Part shown: in pieces, positions 1-7,880 of the stretch
Position numbering within the stretch: position 1 is the first letter of the stretch
How the letters are laid out: each line of letters begins with the position of its first letter
NCBI RefSeq assembly: GCF_003032475.1
Contig: NZ_CP028369.1
Span: forward strand, 6,572,001-6,636,000
Source of the DNA: Streptomyces sp. P3
GTDB taxonomy: Bacteria > Actinomycetota > Actinomycetes > Streptomycetales > Streptomycetaceae
Direction of reading: 5' to 3'
DNA: 64,000 nt
Notes under the pieces: model-generated
The model's database searches: none
Seen by the model: only the letters and a program-made list of their open reading frames with translations
Told to the model about the DNA's origin: nothing
Program-made: the position numbers and the translations under genes

Positions 1-51
1 AGCGGCGCTGGACCAACAAGCGGCACCGCACACCGCTCGGCACTGGGGCCG

Positions 52-636
52 TCAGTCGGAGGCCGCCGGTTCCGGAGCCGCGCCGGTCTGGGCGCCGTCC
101 CGGGCCGCGACCCCGATGCTCGCGGCGGCGTGGGCCTGGGCCCTGGCCGCGGTGTCCGGCAGCAGACCGCTCAGGGCGGCGCACTGCTCGGGACCCATGA
201 CGTGGTCCAGCGCCGCGGTGACCGTCTCGGCGAGCGCCCCGGAGGCTTCCCGCAGCAGCCGGCGGGCCCTGTCGGTGAGGGCGACCTCGACCCCTCGCTT
301 GTCGCCGCAGACCGACTGGCGGGTGACGAGACCGGCGTGCTGCAGACAGGCGATCTGGTACGTCAGCCGGGTCTTGGGCCGTCCGAGCAGTTCGGCGATG
401 CGGGTCATGCGCAGGCCCTGTCCGGGCTGCTCGGCCAGCAGGCACAGGACCAGGAACTCGTCGTGCGAGACGTCCAGCCGGTCCTTGACCACCGTGCGCA
501 GCCGCTGCTCCACCGCTCCCGTCGCCGCCAGCAGCAGCATCCAGCCGCGCAGTTCGGGAGGCAGCAGTCCAGCGCCGGAGCCCTGCGCGGAGGGGCAGGC
601 GGGCAGGTCGGAAGGGTGCTCAGCGGGGTCTGCCAT
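52..636 (-). CDS. MarR-family transcriptional regulator
   Basis: A 194-residue winged-helix repressor-type protein. A dimerisation helix region at the N-terminal third (LLLAATGAVEQRLRTVV) is followed by the winged helix, with the recognition segment near MTRIAELLGRPKTRLTYQI and the wing in CGDKRGVEVALTD. This layout is standard for MarR regulators, which usually repress a divergent gene and lose DNA binding on ligand or oxidation. I chose the ATG at 636 (MADPAEHP); the frame stays open further upstream, but that stretch is the operator region and its translation (VQIWMT, VQIWTT) just reflects the operator repeats. It is divergent from the YceI-family gene at 757 and probably controls both. 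Family assignment is confident; the ligand is unknown. Confidence 0.9.
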   Translation of the reverse strand: MADPAEHPSDLPACPSAQGSGAGLLPPELRGWMLLLAATGAVEQRLRTVVKDRLDVSHDEFLVLCLLAEQPGQGLRMTRIAELLGRPKTRLTYQIACLQHAGLVTRQSVCGDKRGVEVALTDRARRLLREASGALAETVTAALDHVMGPEQCAALSGLLPDTAARAQAHAAASIGVAARDGAQTGAAPEPAASD

Positions 637-657
637 GGCGTCCAGTGTATCCGTAGT

Positions 658-727
658 CCAAATTTGCACGACTCTGTTGTTCAGATTTGGATTACCGGCT
701 AGCGTGGACCGCGTCATCCAAATTTGG
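658..727. promoter_or_regulatory. Three CCAAATTTGG-type operator sites in the MarR/YceI divergent promoter
   Basis: Seen: CCAAATTTG at 658-666, CAGATTTGG at 682-690 and the perfect palindrome CCAAATTTGG at 718-727. A candidate promoter for the YceI gene is TTGTTC at 677-682, a 17-nt spacer and TAGCGT at 700-705. The middle site would lie between -35 and -10, and the last just past the transcription start. This is the expected arrangement for autoregulated MarR repression. That MarR binds here is inferred. Confidence 0.65.
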
Positions 728-756
728 ACCACCGAGGACCATCAAGGAGTACCGCC

Positions 757-1272
757 ATGACCGTCGCCGTGGAAACCGGACTGTGGCAGCTCGACGCGGG
801 CGCCTCCACCGTCGTCCTCAGGCACCGGACGATGTGGGGCCTGGTCACCGTCAAGGGCGTGTTCACCGCCGTCGACGGCGGGGGCGAGGTGGCGGCCGAC
901 GGCACCGCGACCGGCACCCTGACCCTCCGGGCGGCGTCCCTCGACACGAAGAACGCCAAGCGGGACGCCCATCTGCGCGGCGCGGACTTCTTCGACGCCG
1001 ACAACCACCCCGAGATCACCTTCGCGGTGCGCTCCGCCGTACCGGGTGCCGACGGGTCGGTCGCGGTGTCCGGTCAGCTCACCGTGCGCGGCATCAGCCG
1101 ACCGCAGTCCCTCACCGCACGGGTGAGCGCAGCGGACTTTGACGCCGTCACCCTGGACACGCAGTTCGCCGTGGACCGCGGCGAGTTCGGCCTGGGCTGG
1201 AACCAGCTGGGCATGATCCGCGGGACGGCCGCCGTCACCGCCACCCTCCGCTTCACGCGCAAGCCGGCCTGA
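757..1272 (+). CDS. YceI-family lipocalin-like protein
   Basis: A 171-residue protein of the YceI family: a beta-barrel that binds long isoprenoid or fatty-acid-like ligands in characterised members. The typical start (LDAGASTVVLRHRTMWGLVTVKGVF) and the middle block (DAHLRGADFFDADNHPEITF) are clear, as is the closing GLTWNQ-like GLGWNQLGMIRG. There is no signal peptide, so it should be cytoplasmic. The ATG at 757 follows AAGGAG at 744-749. It is divergent from the MarR gene and shares its operator region, so it is probably induced by the MarR ligand or by redox stress (inference). Confidence 0.9.
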   Translation: MTVAVETGLWQLDAGASTVVLRHRTMWGLVTVKGVFTAVDGGGEVAADGTATGTLTLRAASLDTKNAKRDAHLRGADFFDADNHPEITFAVRSAVPGADGSVAVSGQLTVRGISRPQSLTARVSAADFDAVTLDTQFAVDRGEFGLGWNQLGMIRGTAAVTATLRFTRKPA

Positions 1273-1421
1273 CGCGGGCCGGTTCCCGGCGGTGGCGAGC
1301 GAGCGGGCGCCGCCTGGAACCGGTGCCGTGGCGGTCCGTGTCGCTGTTGGGCCGAACGGGTGACTTGGCGTAAGAATTGACTGGTGCATGCATTGAAGGC
1401 GAGTCAGTTCTGGGGGTACCG

Positions 1422-1811
1422 GTGAACCGTTACGACGTCACCGATGAACAGTGGGAAGGGCTCGCTCAGGTCGTTCCGCTGCGCGGCCGGGACGCATGGC
1501 CCTCGGCGGTGGACCACCGCTCGCTCCCGGACGCCGAGACGGAGACCCGACGCCGATTCGTCGTCCTGCGGGTCAACGTCTTCGCGGACGCCCGTGAGGT
1601 CGCCGAGACGCTGATGGCGGGCATCCCGGTACTGCTCGACCTGACCGGGGCGGAGACCGACACCGCCAAACGGGTGCTGGACTTCTCCACCGGGGTCGTC
1701 TTCGGCCTGGCCAGCGGTATGCACCGGGTCGACCGCAACGTCTTCCTGCTCACCCCGCCGGGCACCGAGGTGGGCGGGATCATGGAGGGGGCGGGCGCAC
1801 CGGGGCTCTGA
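1422..1811 (+). CDS. SepF-like cell-division protein paralogue
   Basis: A 129-residue protein matching the SepF C-terminal domain. SepF anchors FtsZ to the membrane in many Gram-positive bacteria, and Streptomyces carries several paralogues. Here the core runs VVLRVNVFADAREVAETLMAG, then IPVLLDLTGAETDTAKRVLDFSTGVVFGLASGM and VFLLTPPGTEV, the usual order of strands and helices. The N-terminal membrane amphipathic helix of true SepF is not obvious, so this is more likely an accessory SepF3-type paralogue. The GTG at 1422 (VNRYDVTDEQ) is preferred because a G-rich ribosome-binding stretch precedes it at 1411-1416; an upstream in-frame start at 1377 is possible. Confidence 0.8.
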   Translation: MNRYDVTDEQWEGLAQVVPLRGRDAWPSAVDHRSLPDAETETRRRFVVLRVNVFADAREVAETLMAGIPVLLDLTGAETDTAKRVLDFSTGVVFGLASGMHRVDRNVFLLTPPGTEVGGIMEGAGAPGL

Positions 1812-1893
1812 GGGTGCGGGCCACGTCGCTCGATGGTGGGAAGCTTGTCGGGGCGTAACGGTTCGGCTGACAGCGGAGTCCTACCGTCCGGAC

Positions 1894-3273
1894 ATGCCCT
1901 CGTCGCTTTCCTCCCCCACCCCCCTGCCGCAGACCACCTCGCTGCCGCACACCACGCACGACGGAGCGCCCGCCGAGGACGCGCCCCCCACCGTGCCCCC
2001 GCAGGCGCAGGCGCAGGCGCAGGCGCACTGCGGGGCGGAGCAGCAGGCTGCGCCCCGTGGCGGCGTGCGGACGGCGACCGTCGTACCGCTCGCGGCACCG
2101 CGCGTCCGCCCGGCGTCCGAGCCGGCCGACACGGCGCCCGCACCCGCGCGGTACCCGCGGTCGTGCGTCACCGAGTTGCGGCTCTCCGCTTTCGCGGGGC
2201 ATCGCCGCGCGCGGTTCCTGCTGGGAGCCGTCACCTTGTTCACCGGGGCCAGCGGCAGCGGCAAGAGCACGGCGCTGCGGGCGTACGAGGCGCTGGCGCG
2301 GCTCGGGGGAGGGGCGCGGCTGGCCGAGGTGTTCGCCGATCCGGTCGCGTGCGTGCCGCAGGGGGCGCGGCCCGACGCGCAGCGACGCCGGGGGTTCCGT
2401 ATCGGCTGCACGGCCGACGGCCCCGCAGGGCCGGTCCGGCTCGACATCGCCGTGCAGGCCGAGCCGGAACTGCGCATCGTGGGTGAGCGGCTCAGCGCGG
2501 GCGGTGTCGTGCTGCTGGAGACGGCCCTGCGTGATCCCGGACGGCGCACGGTGCAGGCCGCCTGGCACACCGGCGGCTCCGCGCCGGTGACGCGCGCCCC
2601 GCTGCCCGACGACCGGCTCGGCACCGCCCTGCTGCCGCTGCGCGTGGCGGGCAGGACCGACGGCCAGCGACAGGTGCTGGCCGCCGCCGAGCAGATGGTG
2701 GTCGCCCTGCGGTCCGTCTTCGCCTGCGACCCGCAGCCCGACTGGATGGGCGTCCCCGTCCCCACCGGCTCCGGCCGCCTGCTGACCGGCTGCGACAACC
2801 TCGCCGACGTCCTGTGGCGCACCCGCGAGGAGTGCGGACGACGGCATGCGGCCCTGGTGGCCGCGCTGTCCGCCGGATCCGCCGGACCCGCGGGGCCGGT
2901 GGTGGACCTGCGCGCCGAACCGCTGGCCGACGGCACGGTCCGCGCGGTGCTCGACCGCGCTGCCGGCGGACCCACGGAACTCGCCCGGCTGGGATACGGC
3001 GAACTGCGCTACCTCGCCCTCGCCCTGGTGCTGCTCACCGGGCCGGGCGTCCTCGACGTGGATCCGGCCGGAGAGGTTCCGGCCGCGACGCAGACCCTCA
3101 CCCTGCTCGCCGACGGCCTGGACCGCGGCCTCGACGTCCGCCAGCGCGCCGAACTGCTGCGCCTGGCGGTGCGGATGGCCGAACGCGGGCACATCCGCTG
3201 CGTCGCGGCGGTGGGCGACGGCTCCTGGGTCGCCCGTACCGACGGGGTGACGGTGGTAGACCTGGGTCCGTGA
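1894..3273 (+). CDS. AAA-type ATP-binding protein
   Basis: A 459-residue protein. Residues 1 to about 85 are low-complexity and include a short QA repeat coded by a repeated CAGGCG unit. A compact ATPase domain follows, with Walker A GASGSGKST at residues 118-126, a signature-like LGYGELRYLALALVLL and a Walker-B-like stretch GPGVLDVDPAGEV near the C-terminus. The domain order resembles the RecF/SMC-like AAA ATPases often encoded near nucleases or nucleotide hydrolases. The stop overlaps the GTG of the MazG-like gene (GTGA at 3270-3273), so the two are translationally coupled. No substrate can be assigned. The ATG at 1894 has no strong ribosome-binding site, and a later start within the low-complexity region cannot be excluded. 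Confidence 0.75.
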   Translation: MPSSLSSPTPLPQTTSLPHTTHDGAPAEDAPPTVPPQAQAQAQAHCGAEQQAAPRGGVRTATVVPLAAPRVRPASEPADTAPAPARYPRSCVTELRLSAFAGHRRARFLLGAVTLFTGASGSGKSTALRAYEALARLGGGARLAEVFADPVACVPQGARPDAQRRRGFRIGCTADGPAGPVRLDIAVQAEPELRIVGERLSAGGVVLLETALRDPGRRTVQAAWHTGGSAPVTRAPLPDDRLGTALLPLRVAGRTDGQRQVLAAAEQMVVALRSVFACDPQPDWMGVPVPTGSGRLLTGCDNLADVLWRTREECGRRHAALVAALSAGSAGPAGPVVDLRAEPLADGTVRAVLDRAAGGPTELARLGYGELRYLALALVLLTGPGVLDVDPAGEVPAATQTLTLLADGLDRGLDVRQRAELLRLAVRMAERGHIRCVAAVGDGSWVARTDGVTVVDLGP

Positions 3274-3599
3274 CAGAACGACACCTTGATGTGGCGAAAC
3301 TGCAGCGCAGACTGGCCGACTTCGCGGCCGCGCGGAACTGGCAGCCCTTCCACACGCCCAAGAACCTCGTCGCCGCGCTCAGCGTGGAGGCGTCCGAACT
3401 CGTCGAGATCTTCCAGTGGCTGACGCCGGAGGAGTCGGCCCGGGTGATGGACGACCCGGACACCGCCCACCGGGTGATGGACGAGGTCGCCGACGTGCTC
3501 GCGTATCTGCTGCAACTGTGCGAGGTGCTCGGGATCGACCCGCTGGCGGCGCTGGACGCGAAGATCGACCGCAACGAGCGCAGATTTCCGGCTCCCTAG
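3270..3599 (+). CDS. MazG-like nucleotide pyrophosphohydrolase
   Basis: A 109-residue all-alpha protein. The metal-binding pattern of MazG/RS21-C6-type NTP pyrophosphatases is visible as EASELVEIFQW followed about 25 residues later by DEVADVLAYLL (the ExxE...ExxD arrangement). These enzymes cleave (d)NTPs to NMP and pyrophosphate, often as house-cleaning of abnormal nucleotides. The length fits the single-domain dCTPase-like group rather than full-length MazG. It starts at the GTG overlapping the stop of the ATPase gene, so stoichiometric expression with that ATPase is likely. Confidence 0.87.
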   Translation: MTERHLDVAKLQRRLADFAAARNWQPFHTPKNLVAALSVEASELVEIFQWLTPEESARVMDDPDTAHRVMDEVADVLAYLLQLCEVLGIDPLAALDAKIDRNERRFPAP

Positions 3600-3810
3600 C
3601 GGCACTCCGCAGCGGCGACCGGGCGACTCCGGCGGAGCAGCCAAGTCCACTTTCACTCTCCGCAGTCGACCGGCGGACCGAAATCGATTTGTTGTCCACA
3701 AATTTCCGTCATCCTCTGGCTTTTCGCCCCTCACGCCTTCACTCTGGGTAGTGAACAAGGGTGTTCGGGCGGACGTGCGAACCAGCACGTCGGGACAGAC
3801 GGGGCGGCGT

Positions 3811-4290
3811 ATGGACGCGGTGCGGCTCATCTGGACGAGCAGACGCGAGTTGGCGGGCAGCGGCGAGGGCGCGGAGATCCTCACGCAGGTATGGCAGGCG
3901 CAGGCCCTGGCGCAGGCGATCGGCAGCCGCCTCGCCGTCTCGGGCCCGCCCGAACTGCGCGGCGAGGCACTGGGCCTGACCGAACTGGCCGGCCGGGGCT
4001 GCGGCGTGCTGGGCGCTCCGGACCTCGATCCGGGCGATCTGCTCGCCGCCCGGCTGACCGAACTGGAGGATGCCCGCCGGGCGCTGCTCGATCTGGCCGG
4101 CCTGCTCGGCGAGGTCGGCATCGCCCTGGTCGGCCTGGCGAGCTCGGCGGACGACCAGGGCACGTACTGGAAGTGCATGGAGGCCATCGACGCGGCGGAC
4201 GAGTCCAGGGACCGGGTCCTGGAGATGCTGCGCAAACTGACGGCGCGCGAGGAACGCGAGGAGCGGGAGGCCGCCTTACCGGAGCGATGA
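3811..4290 (+). CDS. DUF6099-family protein with a TTA codon
   Basis: A 159-residue helical protein starting MDAVRLIWTSRRELAGS, which I recognise as the start of the Streptomyces DUF6099 family. No function is known. The body is Ala/Leu/Glu-rich, with no signal peptide or membrane segment. A GTG at 3751 would add 20 residues that do not look like the family. The codon at 4276-4278, four codons before the stop, is TTA, which in Streptomyces is read by the developmentally regulated bldA tRNA. The upstream 210 bases (3600-3810) include an A/T-rich stretch near 3680-3720 that may hold the promoter. Confidence 0.75.
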   Translation: MDAVRLIWTSRRELAGSGEGAEILTQVWQAQALAQAIGSRLAVSGPPELRGEALGLTELAGRGCGVLGAPDLDPGDLLAARLTELEDARRALLDLAGLLGEVGIALVGLASSADDQGTYWKCMEAIDAADESRDRVLEMLRKLTAREEREEREAALPER

Positions 4291-4443
4291 GCACCCCGGC
4301 GGCGCGACGGCAGACGATGAGCACTCGCCGACGCGACGGGAGCGAGGGAGCGACGGGGACCCTGTCCGACGACGAGAACCCGGGTCCGGTGGCGGCCGGG
4401 GTCCGGTGGGGTCGACAGGCCGGCCGGCGTGCAGGATGGAGAC

Positions 4444-5367
4444 ATGGATCTTCGCATCTTCACCGAGCCCCAGCAGGGGGCGACCTACGACACCCTCCTC
4501 ACCGTGGCGAAAGCCACCGAGGACCTCGGGTTCGACGCCTTCTTCCGGTCCGATCACTACCTGAAGATGGGCGACGTGAGCGGCCTACCGGGCCCCACGG
4601 ACGCCTGGATCACCCTCGCCGGTCTCGCCCGGGAGACCAAGCGCATCCGCCTCGGCACCCTGATGACCGCCGGCACCTTCCGGCTGCCCGGCGTGCTCGC
4701 CATCCAGGTCGCCCAGGTGGACCAGATGTCCGGTGGGCGCATCGAACTGGGTCTCGGCGCGGGCTGGTTCGAGGAGGAGCACACGGCGTACGGCATCCCC
4801 TTCCCGAAGGAGAAGATCGGCCGGCTGGAGGAGCAGCTGGAGATCGTCACGGGCCTGTGGGCCACCGAGCCCGGCAAGACCTTCGACTTCCACGGCACGT
4901 ACTACGAGCTCACCGCCTCGCCCGCACTGCCCAAGCCCGCCCAGGCGAAGGTTCCCGTGCTGATCGGCGGCAACGGCGCGACCCGCACCCCGCGCCTCGC
5001 CGCCCGGTTCGCCGACGAGTTCAACATGCCGTTCGGCACGGTCGAGGACAGCGAGCGGCAGTTCGGCCGGGTACGGGCGGCCGCCGAGGAGATCGGACGT
5101 GACGCGGACGCGATCACCCTGTCCAACGCCCTCGTCGTCTGCGTCGGCAAGGACGAGCAGGAACTCGCCCGGCGGGCTGCCGCGATCGGCCGCAAGGTCG
5201 ACGAGCTGCGCACCAACGGGCTGGCCGGTTCCCCGGCGGAGGTCGTCGACAAGATCGGCCGCTTCGCCGAGGCCGGCTCCCGGCGGATGTACCTCCAGGT
5301 CCTGGACCTGCACGACCTGGACCACCTGGAACTGATCTCCACGCAGGTGCAGACGCAGCTGCCGTAG
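4444..5367 (+). CDS. LLM-class F420-dependent oxidoreductase
   Basis: A 307-residue luciferase-like TIM-barrel protein. The family features are DLRIFTEPQQGATYDTLLTVAK at the start, FDAFFRSDHYL, RLGTLMTAGTFRLPG, the GGRIELGLGAGWFEEEH block that contacts the deazaflavin, and PVLIGGNGATRTPRLAARFADEFN near the middle. Members use F420 (or FMN) to reduce or oxidise small metabolites; the substrate cannot be told here. The ATG at 4444 is preceded by GGATGGAG. It stands alone between DUF6099 and a lipoprotein gene. The subgroup is a confident LLM F420 type and the biological role is unknown. Confidence 0.9.
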   Translation: MDLRIFTEPQQGATYDTLLTVAKATEDLGFDAFFRSDHYLKMGDVSGLPGPTDAWITLAGLARETKRIRLGTLMTAGTFRLPGVLAIQVAQVDQMSGGRIELGLGAGWFEEEHTAYGIPFPKEKIGRLEEQLEIVTGLWATEPGKTFDFHGTYYELTASPALPKPAQAKVPVLIGGNGATRTPRLAARFADEFNMPFGTVEDSERQFGRVRAAAEEIGRDADAITLSNALVVCVGKDEQELARRAAAIGRKVDELRTNGLAGSPAEVVDKIGRFAEAGSRRMYLQVLDLHDLDHLELISTQVQTQLP

Positions 5368-5507
5368 TCCCGGGAGGGCGGGACGCGAGAGGAACGGCGG
5401 GGTGCGCGCCCACCTGAAGGGTGCCGTCCGGTGACTGTGACACGGCTGTGACCGGAGGAGTGGCCTCCGTCACGGCCGGCCCTGCGCGGCCCTGATGGGG
5501 TTGCCGG

Positions 5508-6509
5508 ATGCGCAGACCCGCCCTCCTCCTTCCGGCCGTGGCCGCCGCAGTGCTGCTCACGGCGTGCGGATCGGAGCACGCCGGTACGCAGAGCCCCGGC
5601 GCGGGCTCGGGCGGTCCGACGTCGCCCTCCCCCGTCGACCAGCCGGCGGTCGACGGGGTGCGGATCACCTCGGTGACCATCCCTTCCGGGTCCCGCTCCA
5701 CTTCTCCTTCCGCTGCCGCCTCCGCCTCCGCTTCCACCTCGCCCGCCGAGACCGGCGGAGGCGTCCGGGCCGAGCGGCTCCCCGACGGGCTTCCCGCCGA
5801 CCCGGGCGTCTCGGCCGCCTACGAGGTGGTCAACTCCACCGCCGGTGCGCTGACGTACACCGTCATCTTCGGCTTCACGACGAGCACGGGCGGGGCCGTA
5901 AGCAACCAGAAGGTGACCGTGCGCTCGGTCGGAGCCGGCCGTACGGTCACCGGGACCGTACGGCTGGGGACGCTCGCACCGGGAGCGCCACCGGTGACGA
6001 GGGTGAAGGTCGCCGAGGTGACCAGGGTTCCCGCCGCCGAGGCGCCGTCCGAACCGGGAGTCTGCCCGCCCTCCGGCATCCGGATCACCGCCGACGACGG
6101 CGACTCCGCCATGGGACTGCGGGTCGTGGGACTGCTCCTGGAGAACTGCGGGACCGAGGTCCGCACCCTCGACGGCTACCCGCGACTGAGCCTGCTGGAC
6201 GACGATCTCCAGCCGGTCCGTGGCGTCGAGGTGATGAAGGGCAGCGGCGGCATCGCCACCGTCGCGGGATTCGACGACCCGCCCCGGGCCGTCACCCTGA
6301 AGCCCGGCGAGCGGGCGAGCGCCGGGCTGATGTGGCGCAACACCACCGGCTTCGGCGAGGCCGTAGACGTCCCGTACGTCAGGGTGCTCGCCACGGCCGG
6401 CGCCGCACCGGTCACGGTCACCCCCCACCTGGACCTCGGCACCACGGGGAAACTGGGCGTCAGCCCGTGGCGAAGGACGGCGGAGCAGACCGGCGTCCCC
6501 GGCTCCTGA
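5508..6509 (+). CDS. DUF4232-type lipoprotein
   Basis: A 333-residue secreted lipoprotein. The N-terminus has a short basic start, a hydrophobic core and the lipobox LLTAC with the lipidated cysteine at residue 20. A Ser/Ala/Thr-rich linker follows (about residues 25-85), then a first beta-rich region and a second that starts near CPPSGIRITADDGDSAMGLR and continues GLLLENCGTEVRTLDGYPRLSLL, the DUF4232 pattern. DUF4232 proteins are abundant surface lipoproteins of Streptomyces with no established function. The paired cysteines in the C-terminal domain probably form a disulphide. Confidence 0.85.
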   Translation: MRRPALLLPAVAAAVLLTACGSEHAGTQSPGAGSGGPTSPSPVDQPAVDGVRITSVTIPSGSRSTSPSAAASASASTSPAETGGGVRAERLPDGLPADPGVSAAYEVVNSTAGALTYTVIFGFTTSTGGAVSNQKVTVRSVGAGRTVTGTVRLGTLAPGAPPVTRVKVAEVTRVPAAEAPSEPGVCPPSGIRITADDGDSAMGLRVVGLLLENCGTEVRTLDGYPRLSLLDDDLQPVRGVEVMKGSGGIATVAGFDDPPRAVTLKPGERASAGLMWRNTTGFGEAVDVPYVRVLATAGAAPVTVTPHLDLGTTGKLGVSPWRRTAEQTGVPGS

Positions 6510-6699
6510 GCGCTGTCCCGTATGTGGACGGCGTCTCCTTGCCGATCCCGACCTCGCCGAGGTGTTCGGGCTCGACGAGAGACCGCGATGCGCCAAGCGG
6601 ACTCCGTGCGGGCACTGCTGCAACTAACAGCCGACCACTCGGCATCGCCATCGGGAAAAGAACTTGGCCGGGATCAACGGGACTCGAAGAAATACGGCC
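6510..6699. other. Intergenic stretch, probably degenerate coding
   Basis: 190 bases with no supportable gene. Base composition is less G+C-biased than the flanks and codon bias fades, consistent with decayed sequence at the edge of the accessory patch that runs to about 7850. Confidence 0.4.
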
Positions 6700-7149
6700 A
6701 TGCAGACTCGACAGGCATGGCCTGATGACGCATCAGCGGTCGCCGGTGTCTACGTGCGCTCCTGGCAGGCAGCCTTTGCCGGTCTTGTTCCACAGCACCA
6801 CCTCGACGCCATGGACCCAAGCCACGAAGAGTCCGAGTGGAAGACACGCATCGCGGAGACACAATGGCCTTCATCGGGAGTGCCGGTAGCCGAAACCGAG
6901 GCGGGGATCGTCGGATTCATGGTCGCGAGTTGGAACCGAACTCACGGAATCAGCTCAGTGGAGCACGACGACGGCCCCTTGGGTTCCCACGGAGATCTCT
7001 CCAGTTGGCATGGACCGACGGCACTCCCGGGGGCTGGTACTGGTGGGCTCGCGTATTCAACTGTCGCCAGTGCTCGGCCTGGGCTGGGGGTGGGTGACGC
7101 TCCGTGGCCGAAAAGGGCTACTTCCTGGGAAGGCGCCTCGACGGCGTGA
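6700..7149 (+). pseudogene. GNAT-family N-acetyltransferase, frameshifted
   Basis: The first 75 or so residues read as a normal GNAT N-terminus (WPDDASAVAGVYVRSWQAAF, then GLVPQHHLDAMDP and a strand VAETEAGIVGFMVASWN). After that the acetyl-CoA loop expected as an RGxGxG/A motif is absent in this frame. Pieces of it appear scattered in two frames, for example WHG and PGAGTGG around 7000-7050. The last third has no recognisable fold and poor codon bias. I read this as a pseudogene with at least two indels. It lies in the low-bias patch between the lipoprotein and hen1. Confidence 0.6.
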
Positions 7150-7247
7150 GCGCTGCTGTTTAGGATCATGCGCACGCATCGCGTGTCGGTCACCGGCTGG
7201 GTGAGGCATGGAGGTGCCGTGAGGTGCCTTGCGGAGGCATTCCACAC

Positions 7248-7652
7248 ATGTCAGTCGAGTTGAATCACACCATCATCCATGCCCGGGACAGCCGGGAGTC
7301 GGCCGAGTTCCTGGCGCACATCCTGGGGCTTGAGGTCGGGACCGAGTGGGGCCCGTTCATTCCCGTGGCCACCAGTAACGGGGTCACCCTGGACTTCGCC
7401 GCCATCCCGGCGGAGTCGATCGTCATGCAGCACTACGCGTTCTTGGTCTCCGACGAGGAGTTCGACGCGGCCTTCGACCGTATCCAGCAGGCCGGGATCA
7501 CGTACTACGCCGATCCGCATCTGAAGCAGCCTGGAGAGATCAACCACCACCACGGTGGACGCGGCCTGTACTTCATGGATCCGGCCGGGCACGGCATGGA
7601 GATCATCACGCGGCCCTACGGCAGCCACGAGCAGACACCGACGGCTTCGTGA
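7248..7652 (+). CDS. VOC-superfamily (glyoxalase-like) protein
   Basis: A 134-residue single vicinal-oxygen-chelate module pair: beta-alpha-beta-beta-beta units with ELNHTIIHARDSRESAEFLAHILGLEV at the start and RGLYFMDPAGHGMEIITRPYG at the end. The conserved His near the start, a mid-protein His (MQHYAFLVS) and the final Glu (MEIIT) are candidate metal ligands. VOC proteins include glyoxalases, dioxygenases and antibiotic-binding proteins; this short form could be any of them. The ATG at 7248 was chosen over an in-frame upstream start because MSVELNHT begins the fold. It is intact although both neighbours are broken genes. Confidence 0.82.
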   Translation: MSVELNHTIIHARDSRESAEFLAHILGLEVGTEWGPFIPVATSNGVTLDFAAIPAESIVMQHYAFLVSDEEFDAAFDRIQQAGITYYADPHLKQPGEINHHHGGRGLYFMDPAGHGMEIITRPYGSHEQTPTAS

Positions 7653-7654
7653 GG

Positions 7655-7839
7655 CAGTGGCAGGTCAGGCCGCGCTGACTGTGGCCAAGGCGCGTAAGGC
7701 CAAGGGGGAGAGCGTCACCGCCATCGCCAACACTCTTGGAGTCTCCCGCGCGACTCTCTACCGGCACATCGGACAGCCCCTCACGCTGTCCAACGGGACC
7801 CCTGCCGAAACGGCGGGGGTCTTCTGCTGTCCGAGGTAA
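7655..7839 (+). pseudogene. Serine-recombinase (resolvase/invertase) C-terminal fragment
   Basis: The frame reads KARKAKGESVTAIANTLG then VSRATLYRHIG, the helix-turn-helix that ends Hin/Tn3-type resolvases. The catalytic N-terminal domain with its serine is missing upstream, where the intact VOC gene sits instead. It is a remnant of a mobile element or integrated plasmid and gives the only direct sign of past recombination in the 6.5-7.85 kb patch. Confidence 0.65.
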
Positions 7840-7843
7840 TCCA

Positions 7844-7873
7844 TTACCGGCATGGCCCGGCGGCACCCATACT
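7844..7873 (+). promoter_or_regulatory. Candidate leaderless promoter of hen1
   Basis: TTACCG at 7844-7849, an 18-nt spacer and CATACT at 7868-7873. Only seven bases separate the -10 from the GTG start at 7881 and no ribosome-binding site is present, so transcription probably starts at or next to the start codon. This is inferred from spacing only. Confidence 0.4.
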
Positions 7874-7880
7874 CGGACCT

